Below are positions 1 to 7,992 of a stretch of DNA of 45,315 nt, in pieces. Location: contig CAMWVE010000022.1 of assembly GCA_947177685.1 (NCBI GenBank), positions 1-45,315 of the forward strand, written 5' to 3'. Both the position numbers and the translations under genes were made by a program. The notes beneath the pieces were generated by a model that was given only the letters and a program-made list of their open reading frames with translations, was not told the DNA's origin and ran no database searches. Positions within the stretch are counted from its first letter, which is position 1. Each line of letters opens with the position of its first letter. The stretch comes from an uncultured Porphyromonadaceae bacterium. GTDB lineage: Bacteria > Bacteroidota > Bacteroidia > Bacteroidales > Muribaculaceae.

Positions 1-1
1 A

Positions 2-25
2 AAAAGAAATGGAGGTGGCAGATGA
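2..25 (+). CDS. 3' end of an upstream gene overlapping the HipA-like gene (partial)
   Basis: An open frame enters from the left edge (residues KRNGGGR) and stops at TGA 23-25. The stop overlaps the ATG of the next gene as ATGA. Such overlaps indicate translational coupling. In split HipA systems of Bacteroidetes the kinase gene commonly follows a separate gene for the HipA N-terminal subdomain, so this may be its tail. Only seven codons are visible, so the identity is inference. Confidence 0.35.
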   Translation, partial: KRNGGGR

Positions 26-966
26 ATAAATGTCTTTATTGCTATAAGCCTCTTGATGAAGGGGAAAAGGACTATCACAAACGCTGCGCCCGAAAGATTT
101 TTGAATCGGCAGTGGTTCCTGAACTCCCCTATACTCGTGACAACATAAGGGAACTGGCTAAGGAAATAGTTACAGCAAGCACATCCGTGACAGGCGTGCA
201 GGCAAAACTCTCGCTTGATATTACTCGTGGAACAAAAGGGGAGTCTCAAAGATTCACCATAGTGGGTCTTTGGGGACGTTTTATCCTTAAACCTCAGACT
301 GACCGCTTTTCATATCTCCCGGAAAACGAAGATCTGATTATGCACTTGGCAGAAACTATCGGCATAACAACAGTGCCCCATTCACTGATTCGCTTTGCTG
401 ACGGAGAACTGTGTTACATCACCCGGCGTATCGACCGCACCAAAAAAGGCGAAAAAATCGCCATGGAGGATATGTGCCAGCTGTCGGAGCGATTGACAGA
501 GGATAAATATAAAGGATCATACGAGCGTATAGCCAAACTTATCCGTCAATATTCATCTGCCCCACTATTGGATATTGTCAACTTCTGGGAGATAGTAATG
601 TTCTCGTGGCTCGTAGGCAACGCTGACATGCACCTGAAAAATTTCTCACTCTATAAGCCGAATACAAACTATATGCTCACTCCCGCGTATGACCTTCTAT
701 CAACTTCAATAGCCATGCCGGAAGATGATGAGGAACTGGCACTTACATTGAACGGCAAGAAAAAAAACATTAAACGTGAAGACTTTGAAAAGGCAATGTG
801 TGACAGCGGTATGGATGAAAAAGCCATTGCCAATACATTCTCAAAGTTTTCAAAAGCTCTCCCCAAATGGACTGAAATCATAAGTGAATCATTCCTCCCC
901 TACGAAAAGCAGCAAGAACTTAGAGCCCTGATATCCCTGCTGGCAAACCGCATAGGGATTGCCTGA
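22..966 (+). CDS. HipA-family serine/threonine kinase (toxin-like, split type)
   Basis: A 314-residue protein of the HipA C-terminal kinase family, which phosphorylates protein targets and acts as the toxin of HipBA-type toxin-antitoxin pairs. Visible elements: an N-terminal zinc-knuckle-like C4-x2-C7...H19-x2-C22; a GVQAKLSL nucleotide-binding segment near 58-65; the probable ATP-binding lysine K90 in FILKPQ; the catalytic loop GNADMHLKN (199-207, D202); and the metal-binding DLL (224-226). It lacks the HipA N-terminal subdomain and is shorter than E. coli HipA (about 440 aa). This matches the split HipS/HipT-like arrangement, with the partner gene expected upstream. A purine-rich GGAGGTGG precedes the ATG. 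The kinase looks intact. Its target is unknown. Confidence 0.9.
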   Translation: MNKCLYCYKPLDEGEKDYHKRCARKIFESAVVPELPYTRDNIRELAKEIVTASTSVTGVQAKLSLDITRGTKGESQRFTIVGLWGRFILKPQTDRFSYLPENEDLIMHLAETIGITTVPHSLIRFADGELCYITRRIDRTKKGEKIAMEDMCQLSERLTEDKYKGSYERIAKLIRQYSSAPLLDIVNFWEIVMFSWLVGNADMHLKNFSLYKPNTNYMLTPAYDLLSTSIAMPEDDEELALTLNGKKKNIKREDFEKAMCDSGMDEKAIANTFSKFSKALPKWTEIISESFLPYEKQQELRALISLLANRIGIA

Positions 967-1038
967 ATTGCCTGTAGATTCAATAACGAAGTGCAAAAAT
1001 CTTCGAACTGAATAGCCACAATTATTTTTTATCTTCGC

Positions 1039-1069
1039 TTGCTTATCTCATTACTTTTCCATAAATTTG
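1039..1069 (+). promoter_or_regulatory. Bacteroidetes-type promoter of tRNA-Gly
   Basis: TTG at 1039-1041 and TAAATTTG at 1062-1069 are separated by 20 nt, matching the -33/-7 consensus. The tRNA begins 20 nt downstream. Confidence 0.7.
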
Positions 1070-1088
1070 CATCACAAAACCGCTACTT

Positions 1089-1161
1089 GCGGCAGTAGCT
1101 CAGTTGGTAGAGCATCAGCTTCCCAAGCTGAGGGTCGCGGGTTCGAGCCCCGTTTGCCGCT
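1089..1161 (+). tRNA. tRNA-Gly (anticodon CCC)
   Basis: A complete cloverleaf folds by eye. The acceptor stem is GCGGCAG with TTGCCGC (last pair G-U). The anticodon stem TCAGC/GCTGA encloses loop TTCCCAA, giving anticodon CCC. The T-arm is GCGGG-TTCGAGC-CCCGT. CCA is not encoded. It reads GGG glycine codons. A promoter lies just upstream and a strong terminator just downstream, so it is a single-gene transcript. Confidence 0.95.
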
Positions 1162-1170
1162 CACTCCCAC

Positions 1171-1215
1171 AAACAGAGGTTGACAAACAATCAAAGTTAG
1201 TCAACCTCTGTTTTT
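1171..1215 (+). terminator. Rho-independent terminator after tRNA-Gly
   Basis: A perfect 14-bp inverted repeat, AAACAGAGGTTGAC (1171-1184) with GTCAACCTCTGTTT (1200-1213), continues into a T run. Confidence 0.85.
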
Positions 1216-1573
1216 GTGAAAGAAAGAGTTGATTTAATAAGCCTATAGTTCACTAAAAAGTGACAAACGGAGTTTGTAGTGCGAATAGAGGACTTGCCAA
1301 CTATCTGAATCCCAACACAATACAGAGCGTAACTCTCCAAGTGTGTGGGGGCATAATCCATTCAAAATGAGCATCGGAAAGCGATGTTATGGGTGAGAAA
1401 TTAACAGCTTATGACTTGCAACATCCTGTTTCTTTATATTGGACCAATTCTTAGTTATCTCTTTTTGTGACACGCAATTAATCTTTTGTGAATAAGTAGT
1501 TTTGTAAGTAGCTGAATTTTAGGAATATACCAACTCCAATTTGTGAGTTTTATATTTTTTATTTGTGAAGTAA
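1216..1573. other. Gene-free stretch between tRNA-Gly and the AlbA_2 gene
   Basis: About 360 nt with no credible reading frame, promoter or mobile-element signature. At its end, ATTTGTGAAGT (1561-1571) pairs perfectly with ACTTCACAAAT (1576-1586). This hairpin overlaps the stop codon of the minus-strand gene but has no T-run on either strand, so it is not a classic terminator. Confidence 0.5.
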
Positions 1574-3238
1574 TCACTTCACAAATAGCCAATATTTACC
1601 GTCATATATAAGAATTTTCTTTCTTTTGAGTGCTGAGAGGAGTGTAGTTATCTTATCATAGCGTTGTCTATCTGTCAAATATTCTGGCAGTTTATTATTT
1701 ATAAGGGCATTTATGTCGCGTCTTTCTGCTTTTCCGAACTCCTTTATATATTCCATTATCAGTTTCTTGAAATAGTCATCGTCAAAACTCTTATTCTTAA
1801 TATAGGAAGTTTTTAATCCAATATGACGTGTAGAGGACACAATTTTTGATGATAAAAATAAATTTGGATAGCGTCCTTCCACAAATCCCTTCTTTCGTAA
1901 ATAGTTCGCCTCATCATGAGAAATGACACTACCTTTTTGAACGTAATCTAATAGCAATATATCAGCTAACGAAAGGGAGGAATTTGAAACAAGTATGTTT
2001 GCAAAATTTTCATCTAACACCCTCCCCTCTATTGTGCATACCACATGGCTATCTTTAATATCATATTCGGGCATCGGGAAGAATCGTCTACGTTGTTGCA
2101 TAAACAGTTTCTTAATGCCTCCACCCTCCGTCTCAACCATCTTCACATTTCGCATAGCCTCAACGAGTGCCGGATTCCTATAGTGAGATTCAGGAAAGTC
2201 GTTAGTAACCACCGCTTCCACTGACTCAGGAATGAATTCACCTGCATTTTTAAAACTCAGCTTCTCATCCTCATACTCAATCACATCTATATGACAACCT
2301 TTCGAATAGTCCTGATGTGCTATAGCATTGTTAAGAGGCTCTCGAAGAGTAAAGGCATCATAACGTGACATAGATTCCGGGAACATTGAACCAGATATAG
2401 TATATGTATAAGTTGTGTTTCGAATCAAAGAGCCTAATTCGTCAATTGCTAAAATCATGGGTATGGTAAAAACCCTAAAGTCTTTATTCCCGTCTTTTTC
2501 ATCCCTTAGGAACCAACGAATTTTACAAATAGATGGATTCAAATAATGGTCACTTTCCGACTTGCCAAGGAGAATAATAGTAGTTCTCGTAATGGCAGAT
2601 TTCTTTGTAAGCTTCGCCTTATTCAAAAAGACTTCGTCTGTCCAACTATCAATTTCGGCATCTCTTGATCCATTGAATAGCTCCTTAAACTTTTCACGCG
2701 CTACTGCTATCGCCCTTGGATCAAGGTCATCAATGGTTGCATCAGGGATTATTTCAGCAGACCAATCATCTATTGCCAACGGTTCGGCAAGTATCTTATC
2801 CCTTCTCGATGAAGTCATTTCAACAAGATTATCCTCAATTCGTTGCCACAGTTTCTTATGAGCATAAACCGGAAGGCGTGGCATGTGCTTGGGAATATTT
2901 ATTACCCATACCATTTTGTTGGTATCAGACGTGATAAATTCTTCAATCTTCAATCCTTCAGCCGGGAGATTGGAGCATTCTCGCACCAATCTCATTGTGG
3001 CAGCCTGTCTTTCATAATTATAGGTATCCGTGCCAACTATATCCAAACTGTGATCTTTTACACCGATGACAAGATGACCACCATCCATACTTGATATAGC
3101 TGCCACATAAGAAATGATATCATCTCCCTCCTTCCCATTAAAACAGTTTTTGAGACTCTTGAATTCTTTCCAGTCACAAGCCTCATTCTCACAAGGGAAA
3201 CGCTCTTTAAGATATGTTTGTAATTCTATTTCGGTCAT
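1574..3238 (-). CDS. Schlafen AlbA_2 / HATPase_c_4 domain protein
   Basis: A 554-residue protein of the family 'ATP-binding protein with Schlafen AlbA_2 domain'. Residues ~20-140 carry the AlbA_2-like fold, with the ESxxxE-like opening (DWKEFKSLKN) and the typical SSMDGGHLVIGVKD strand-loop. Residues ~290-400 match HATPase_c_4 (EPLNNAIAHQDYSKG, then NAGEFIPESVEAV and a late GGGIKKL turn). The C-terminus (~470-550) looks like a winged-helix module. Such proteins bind nucleic acid or act as nuclease/ATPase regulators; several occur in anti-phage loci. It lies 64 nt downstream of the AIPR gene on the same strand, so the two probably share a transcript. Base composition is AT-rich compared with the genes from 5.4 kb on. 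The exact activity is unknown. Confidence 0.8.
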   Translation of the reverse strand: MTEIELQTYLKERFPCENEACDWKEFKSLKNCFNGKEGDDIISYVAAISSMDGGHLVIGVKDHSLDIVGTDTYNYERQAATMRLVRECSNLPAEGLKIEEFITSDTNKMVWVINIPKHMPRLPVYAHKKLWQRIEDNLVEMTSSRRDKILAEPLAIDDWSAEIIPDATIDDLDPRAIAVAREKFKELFNGSRDAEIDSWTDEVFLNKAKLTKKSAITRTTIILLGKSESDHYLNPSICKIRWFLRDEKDGNKDFRVFTIPMILAIDELGSLIRNTTYTYTISGSMFPESMSRYDAFTLREPLNNAIAHQDYSKGCHIDVIEYEDEKLSFKNAGEFIPESVEAVVTNDFPESHYRNPALVEAMRNVKMVETEGGGIKKLFMQQRRRFFPMPEYDIKDSHVVCTIEGRVLDENFANILVSNSSLSLADILLLDYVQKGSVISHDEANYLRKKGFVEGRYPNLFLSSKIVSSTRHIGLKTSYIKNKSFDDDYFKKLIMEYIKEFGKAERRDINALINNKLPEYLTDRQRYDKITTLLSALKRKKILIYDGKYWLFVK

Positions 3239-3302
3239 TGTTGCTGTATCCTAATGATCTCAGAAGATTTATTTAATTTATCAAACCAATTAATAACAAC
3301 TT

Positions 3303-5069
3303 CTATCGCAATTCCCTTTTGAAAATGATACTATTTTCAATTAAATCCTTCCCCGCAGAGAACCTAAGATTTTTTATGATACTTGATGCTATATCATTGT
3401 AATATCTTTGATCGGTCTTCATAAAATTGCTTACACTCGTTGTAATACCATCCCTGACCGCTTTTTCATATGCCTCTGCTAACAACTGTAAAATATCTTT
3501 TATAACCGCTTCTATCCTTATATTTATGTCATCCCTTTGATAATGAGATAATATGGCTCCGTATATAAAAGGGATACTTTCTAAAGATTTGGGATTTTCC
3601 TGTATATCTTTTTCAGTAATATCATCATTTATCAGACGATAACACATACCCATTAATGCAAAAATTGTTTGACGCCCATTTTTTAGAACTTCCAATTCTA
3701 TTGAATTGAGGAAAGATTTTTTTAATTTTATTTCAATTTCATCGTATCGACTCTTAAGATCAATCAAATCAATCAGAAAAGACTTTTTCTGTTCATCTTT
3801 TTCATAGTTAACCTTATATAATTGATCATAAAGTGCCTGATTTTCAAATATGACTTTCTTACCAGATCTTGATGTCCCAGGTCTTTGGAATGCAAAAGAA
3901 AGTATCAACTGTCCGAGCTCATCATTCTTAATCGAAACCACCGGTTTGAATTTAGGCTTATAACCTCTCTTGATCTCTAGATATATTTTATGTGATTTAA
4001 GCCACTTATGTAGACGAACCATTTCAGGTGCGTTTGATTTAAGATCTCTAGCATAAATAGGTTTTTGGGAATTGGTTGCCTCTGCAATATGGGTAAAAAA
4101 CGATTCTGATTTTGCATCATCTTTTGTGGCTACAATTTTACATGGTATATAAAAATCTTGCGAATTATTTCCCTTATAATTTCCTATTAATGTCGTTGTT
4201 TGACCTCCATTAACTATTGAAAAATTGAATAATTTAATGGTGTCACCGTCGATCTCATAATTTTCACACGCTATTATAACTCCGTTATTTAGAAACCAAA
4301 AATTACTCCTGTTATTATCAAGGGTCCTATTTATCCCATTATCTACGAGGGTATTTCTTATATATCTCCTGATATTTAAATCAAATAATCCGTTCCCAGC
4401 ATATTTATTCCATAAAGAGATTAGGGATTTAGACAATACATTACACATTATGCCCTTCGAATCATCTGATTCATACTCTAAAAAATTATGTGGTCTGTCA
4501 ATTCTAATTTTCTCGTATTCCACGGTTGACAGAGATTCTAAGGATTGTTCAATCAATTTCTCTATTTGGTCTGAAGTAACAATAGAAACTGACTCATAAA
4601 AAGTGCATGTATTTTCTATTTTTTTTGAAGCCTTGATTACATTAATTGGGGCAGTTGTAAAAAGGTAATATTCAAAATTATAAGAATTATCATCCGGCAA
4701 TCTATCAATAGCATTCTGTAATGATTGCCTAAGGTTTTCATTATATATACCAGTATTGGACTTTTTAAAATTTCTAATTGTACTATGCATTTTTTGAAGT
4801 TCTGCAATGATATCATTGAGCTGTAATTCATCAGCATACTTTGATTGACAAAGAACTACCTTTGCATCCTCTTCATCATAATATAAAAAATCTATGCCTC
4901 CATCATTGGATCCATCTGTAACTAGTCCAATTTGGTCAGAATAGTTCACATCAAATCGATATTTTAGAAGAAGGTGACTAAACGCAAGTTCTGGTGAAAT
5001 ATTATTTCCAGTGATATTCTTAATTTCTTCTTGTGCAAATCTTATATGCTCCTTTATCAAATCGCTCAT
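3303..5069 (-). CDS. AIPR family protein with N-terminal PD-(D/E)xK-like motif
   Basis: A 588-residue protein of the AIPR family (abortive infection phage resistance; PF10592). The family signature is the segment ending in IVNGGQTTTLIGN with the preceding FLNNGVIIACENYEI, near residues 260-300. The first ~100 residues show a restriction-endonuclease-like arrangement: DGGID (D60) followed by VVLCQSK (Q75-x-K77), the pattern of Mrr-like PD-(D/E)xK nucleases. A nuclease role against invading DNA or RNA is therefore plausible but inferred. It is first in a two-gene operon with the AlbA_2 gene and has a near-consensus promoter 35 nt upstream. Low GC relative to its chromosomal neighbours suggests acquisition by transfer. 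Confidence 0.85.
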   Translation of the reverse strand: MSDLIKEHIRFAQEEIKNITGNNISPELAFSHLLLKYRFDVNYSDQIGLVTDGSNDGGIDFLYYDEEDAKVVLCQSKYADELQLNDIIAELQKMHSTIRNFKKSNTGIYNENLRQSLQNAIDRLPDDNSYNFEYYLFTTAPINVIKASKKIENTCTFYESVSIVTSDQIEKLIEQSLESLSTVEYEKIRIDRPHNFLEYESDDSKGIMCNVLSKSLISLWNKYAGNGLFDLNIRRYIRNTLVDNGINRTLDNNRSNFWFLNNGVIIACENYEIDGDTIKLFNFSIVNGGQTTTLIGNYKGNNSQDFYIPCKIVATKDDAKSESFFTHIAEATNSQKPIYARDLKSNAPEMVRLHKWLKSHKIYLEIKRGYKPKFKPVVSIKNDELGQLILSFAFQRPGTSRSGKKVIFENQALYDQLYKVNYEKDEQKKSFLIDLIDLKSRYDEIEIKLKKSFLNSIELEVLKNGRQTIFALMGMCYRLINDDITEKDIQENPKSLESIPFIYGAILSHYQRDDINIRIEAVIKDILQLLAEAYEKAVRDGITTSVSNFMKTDQRYYNDIASSIIKNLRFSAGKDLIENSIIFKRELR

Positions 5070-5103
5070 TCTCTCATTTAAAAATCTAAAGTGTTTTATA
5101 ATG

Positions 5104-5135
5104 CAAATTTAAACAATATTTTCTAATCGTTCAAA
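5104..5135 (-). promoter_or_regulatory. Promoter of the AIPR-AlbA_2 operon
   Basis: On the minus strand, TTTG (5132-5135) and TAAATTTG (5104-5111) are separated by exactly 20 nt, the full Bacteroidetes consensus. The AIPR ATG lies about 35 nt downstream. Confidence 0.75.
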
Positions 5136-5187
5136 ACTATAGATTAAAACAACCAGAATTTCTAAAATTGTAGTGTACAACAACATA

Positions 5188-5200
5188 TGCAAAATTTGCA
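5188..5200. repeat. 13-nt perfect palindrome in the AIPR/S24 intergenic region
   Basis: TGCAAAATTTGCA is self-complementary about a central A. It lies 50 nt upstream of the AIPR promoter. It could be a regulator site, but in AT-rich DNA chance is possible. Confidence 0.35.
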
Positions 5201-5362
5201 AACTTTATTGAATGAACTTCTTTTAGGAGAATCAAAGTTTATTATTTCACAATAGCAATGATTTAATTTATTTTGTTTCTCAAACTTTACTTAATGTTGG
5301 CACGGTCAAGTACATTTAGACAATCTATTTTTGTTCCCATCAGAAAAAATGGTAAATTCACC

Positions 5363-5393
5363 TTGACTTTTTGAAATTTATGTTGTATATTTG
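5363..5393 (+). promoter_or_regulatory. Promoter of the S24 repressor gene
   Basis: TTG (5363-5365), a 20-nt spacer and TATATTTG (5386-5393) match the Bacteroidetes promoter. The transcription start is expected near 5400. Confidence 0.7.
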
Positions 5394-5417
5394 CAGTTGG
5401 TAAAGTGATTATACAAC
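5382..5417. promoter_or_regulatory. Putative autoregulatory operator (inverted repeat around the -7 box)
   Basis: GTTGTATA (5382-5389) and TATACAAC (5410-5417) form a perfect 8-bp inverted repeat with a 20-nt spacer. The left arm overlaps the -7 element, so an occupied site would block polymerase. The S24 repressor encoded immediately downstream is the obvious candidate ligand (inference). Confidence 0.5.
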
Positions 5418-5477
5418 GTGCATGCGTCATGCGGACGACGTTCACTCTTTGCCGACCCGCGAATAAATATTTGCAAC

Positions 5478-6170
5478 ATGAAGGAAAACAATCAGCAATC
5501 AGTTATCGGTAGAATCAAATACCTCATCAAACTCAGCGGCAAATCGCAGGCTGAATTTGCTCGCATGCTCTCCATCGACCCGTCGAACCTGTCGAAGCAC
5601 CTCAGCGGAAAACTGGCTGTCTCCGATGCCCTGATCAACCGAATTGTCGTTGACATGGGGGTCAGCAAGCAGTGGTTGAAAGATGGCGAGGACCTGCCGT
5701 TCAGCAAGAATGCCGGAGTGGCTCTCCCGGTGGTGGATATGTTGCAGGAGCATGGCAGACGTGCTGACGGCATACCGGTCTACGACATTGACGTGACTGC
5801 CGGATGCACCCCTCTGGAGGCGCAACTCACGGCTGACCGCATTACCGGCTATGTGTCGCTGCCACGCCTGTCGCCTGACACCCTGATTGTCAGGGTCAGC
5901 GGCGACTCCATGACCCCGGACATCATCGACGGCGGCATGATTGCCCTGCGACCGGTGGTTAACACCGACACAATTTTCTGGGGACAGATCTATGTGGTGG
6001 TCACTGATGATTTCCGCCTTGTCAAATATGTCAGACGCCACCCCACCAACCACGACAAAGTGATTCTGCACAGCGCAAACCCAAACTACGACGACATGGA
6101 GGTGAACCGCGATGACATCCGCGCCATGTTTCGTGTCGAGGCTATCATAAACTGCAAGATCTGCGGATAA
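5478..6170 (+). CDS. XRE/S24-type (LexA/CI-like) transcriptional repressor
   Basis: The start at ATG 5478 gives 230 residues. The upstream in-frame ATG at 5418 is rejected because it abuts the operator repeat and adds an unrelated N-terminus. Residues ~8-65 are a helix-turn-helix (SQAEFARMLSIDPSNLSKHL). Residues ~100-228 are an S24 self-cleaving domain: probable scissile Ala108-Gly109 (VTAGC), nucleophile Ser144 in SGDSM, and catalytic Lys183 in FRLVKYVRR. Such proteins repress prophage or stress genes and cleave themselves after RecA activation. No phage genes lie nearby; the divergent neighbour is the AIPR operon about 400 bp away, so control of it is possible but unproven. GC content is much higher than in the AIPR operon. 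Confidence 0.88.
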   Translation: MKENNQQSVIGRIKYLIKLSGKSQAEFARMLSIDPSNLSKHLSGKLAVSDALINRIVVDMGVSKQWLKDGEDLPFSKNAGVALPVVDMLQEHGRRADGIPVYDIDVTAGCTPLEAQLTADRITGYVSLPRLSPDTLIVRVSGDSMTPDIIDGGMIALRPVVNTDTIFWGQIYVVVTDDFRLVKYVRRHPTNHDKVILHSANPNYDDMEVNRDDIRAMFRVEAIINCKICG

Positions 6171-6176
6171 AAAAAA

Positions 6177-6198
6177 AGAGTTGTCTCACGACAACTCT
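6177..6198. terminator. Hairpin after the S24 gene
   Basis: AGAGTTGTC (6177-6185), loop TCAC, GACAACTCT (6190-6198). The stop codon and a long A-run precede it, so it has a T-run only on the minus strand. It is likely the end of the S24 transcript, although the plus-strand T-tail is weak. Confidence 0.6.
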
Positions 6199-6344
6199 AA
6201 ATTCATTTAACCAATCATTATCACATTTCTTTTTAACTTGCAATGGAAAAAGTTTCTTTTATCCTTTTGATAGCATAACGCCCCCGTCACCGCTTTTGTT
6301 CATCAGCCGCAAAACTTTTTTCCGATGCATCAGACTTCCAACGA

Positions 6345-6593
6345 ATGAAAACAATCAACTACACCACCACCGGCACCTGCTCGCGCCGGATTGACATTGA
6401 AATAAACGATGACAACACCGTCCGATCAGTGATTTTCCACGGCGGATGCAACGGCAACACCCAAGGCATAAGCATGCTCGTGAAAGGTATGCCGGTCGAC
6501 GAGGTGATAGCCCGACTCGAAGGCATCACCTGCGGCAACAAGTCAACCTCCTGTCCCGATCAACTCGCAACCGCACTGCGCGGCACTCTCTGA
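6345..6593 (+). CDS. TSCPD domain protein (TIGR03905-like)
   Basis: An 82-residue protein with the conserved pattern of the small TSCPD family: TGTCSRRI at 8-15, HGGCNGNTQGI at 31-41, and TCGNKSTSCPDQLA near the C-terminus. The TSCPD domain is also found at the C-terminus of some ribonucleotide reductases, where its cysteines are thought to bind metal. The stand-alone version has no established function. It ends one base before the ATG of the RsmF-like gene, so the two genes are co-transcribed and probably translationally coupled. Confidence 0.85.
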   Translation: MKTINYTTTGTCSRRIDIEINDDNTVRSVIFHGGCNGNTQGISMLVKGMPVDEVIARLEGITCGNKSTSCPDQLATALRGTL

Positions 6594-6594
6594 C

Positions 6595-7977
6595 ATGGAC
6601 CGTCAGTTGCCGCCGCAATTCGAGGATATGACATCAGCCGCTCTGGCTGACGTCACCGACACCTCACTGCTGTTCCGGGCGCTCACACAGTCCGACCCTG
6701 TGGTTTCCGTCCGCACCAACCCCCGCAAGCCATCAACGCTGCCGTGGAGCCACACGGAACCTGTGACATGGTGCGAAAACGGTGCATATCTTGCTGAACG
6801 ACCGGTGTTTACACTCGCTCCGGAATTGCATCAGGGGCGAATCTATGTGCAGGATGCCTCATCCATGTTCATCCACCACGCCCTGCGTCAGCTCTGCACA
6901 GCCGACACTCCTGTCACATATCTCGACGCCTGTGCCGCACCCGGCGGCAAAACCGGCGCAGCCATCGATGCGCTCCCTGAGCAATCGCTGGTTGTGGCTA
7001 ATGAATATGACCCACGACGGGCATCGGTGCTTCGCGAAAACATGGTCAAATGGGGCTATCCCGACCTTATTGTCACTCAGGGCGACACGGCGGCATTCCG
7101 GCGCGTGGGCGCCATGTTCGACATCGTGGCAGCTGACGTACCCTGCTCCGGCGAGGGCATGATGCGCAAGGACCCTGAAGCCATTGCACAATGGTCGACG
7201 GCACTGGTCCGCGAGTGTGCCGAGCGTCAGCGACTGATTATCAGCAATTTGTGGGATTCATTGCGACCCGGCGGCTACTTCATTTATTCTACATGCACCT
7301 TCAACACTCAGGAAAATGAGTCGATGATGGAGTGGATGACTGACACCTTCGGATCTCAACCGGTCAGCCTCGACATCCCCGTCGGTTCCGGCATAACCGT
7401 TACTCATCCGCGACCCGGAATAGATTGCTACCGCTTCATGCCGCACATGCTGCGGGGCGAAGGTCTGTTCATGGCAGTCATGCGCAAGCCCGACGATGAC
7501 ACACCGGCTGCACCGGGCAAAAATCGCGACAAGGTGAAAGCATCTGCCCCCGTGAAGGGCGTGGCATCTCAGTGCGCCGGATGGATTGACAGCCCGGCGG
7601 AATACGAACTTACTGAAAACAATGGTCTGGTCACAGCCTTCCCCCGGCACTATCTCCGTCAGCTCGACACGTTACGGCGCCATGCACGCGTAATTCAGGC
7701 AGGCGTGGCTGTGGCTACGGTAAAAGGAAAAGACCTCATTCCCGAGCACTCGCTGGCGCTCTCCACACTGTATCGTCGCGGAAGCTTCCCCGAAGTGGAA
7801 CTATCGCTGAATCAAGCGCTTGACTACCTACGCCGCGATGCCATAACGCTCCCCGACAACACTCCGCGCGGCTTCATTGCCGTCACCTACGGAGGCTATC
7901 CGCTCGGATTTGTCAAGAATCTGGGTAACCGGTGCAACAACCTTTATCCCCAGAACTGGCGCATCATGATGCGATGA
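6595..7977 (+). CDS. RsmF/NOL1-NOP2-Sun family rRNA (cytosine-C5) methyltransferase
   Basis: A 460-residue SAM-dependent RNA m5C methyltransferase, probably acting on 16S rRNA. SAM motif I is LDACAAPGGKT (110-120). The two catalytic cysteines of the family are present: Cys184 in DVPCSGEGM and Cys234 in YSTCTF. The region after ~280 matches the RsmF-type C-terminal extension with a PUA-like end (FPRHYLRQLD, then GYPLGFVKN). The gene begins one base after the TSCPD gene and is convergent with the next gene, leaving only 15 bp, mostly G, between their stops. RsmF and the RlmI/YebU group share this architecture, so the exact rRNA position is not assigned. Confidence 0.9.
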   Translation: MDRQLPPQFEDMTSAALADVTDTSLLFRALTQSDPVVSVRTNPRKPSTLPWSHTEPVTWCENGAYLAERPVFTLAPELHQGRIYVQDASSMFIHHALRQLCTADTPVTYLDACAAPGGKTGAAIDALPEQSLVVANEYDPRRASVLRENMVKWGYPDLIVTQGDTAAFRRVGAMFDIVAADVPCSGEGMMRKDPEAIAQWSTALVRECAERQRLIISNLWDSLRPGGYFIYSTCTFNTQENESMMEWMTDTFGSQPVSLDIPVGSGITVTHPRPGIDCYRFMPHMLRGEGLFMAVMRKPDDDTPAAPGKNRDKVKASAPVKGVASQCAGWIDSPAEYELTENNGLVTAFPRHYLRQLDTLRRHARVIQAGVAVATVKGKDLIPEHSLALSTLYRRGSFPEVELSLNQALDYLRRDAITLPDNTPRGFIAVTYGGYPLGFVKNLGNRCNNLYPQNWRIMMR

Positions 7978-7979
7978 TC

Positions 7980-7992
7980 GGGGGGGGGAGGG
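7980..7992 (+). repeat. G-rich homopolymer between convergent genes
   Basis: Nine G, one A and three G lie between the stop of the methyltransferase gene and the stop of the opposite-strand gene. The tract is prone to slippage or assembly error. Confidence 0.8.

Noticed and set aside
1216..1560. Possible mobile-element remnant next to tRNA-Gly
   Set aside because: No integrase, terminal repeats or duplicated tRNA end could be found.
5418..5477. Upstream in-frame ATG for the S24 repressor
   Set aside because: It directly follows the operator arm and would add a cysteine/arginine-rich tail before the conserved N-terminus.
5499..6071. Long minus-strand frame opposite the S24 gene
   Set aside because: Antisense shadow of a gene with clear S24 and helix-turn-helix motifs; its translation has no recognisable features.
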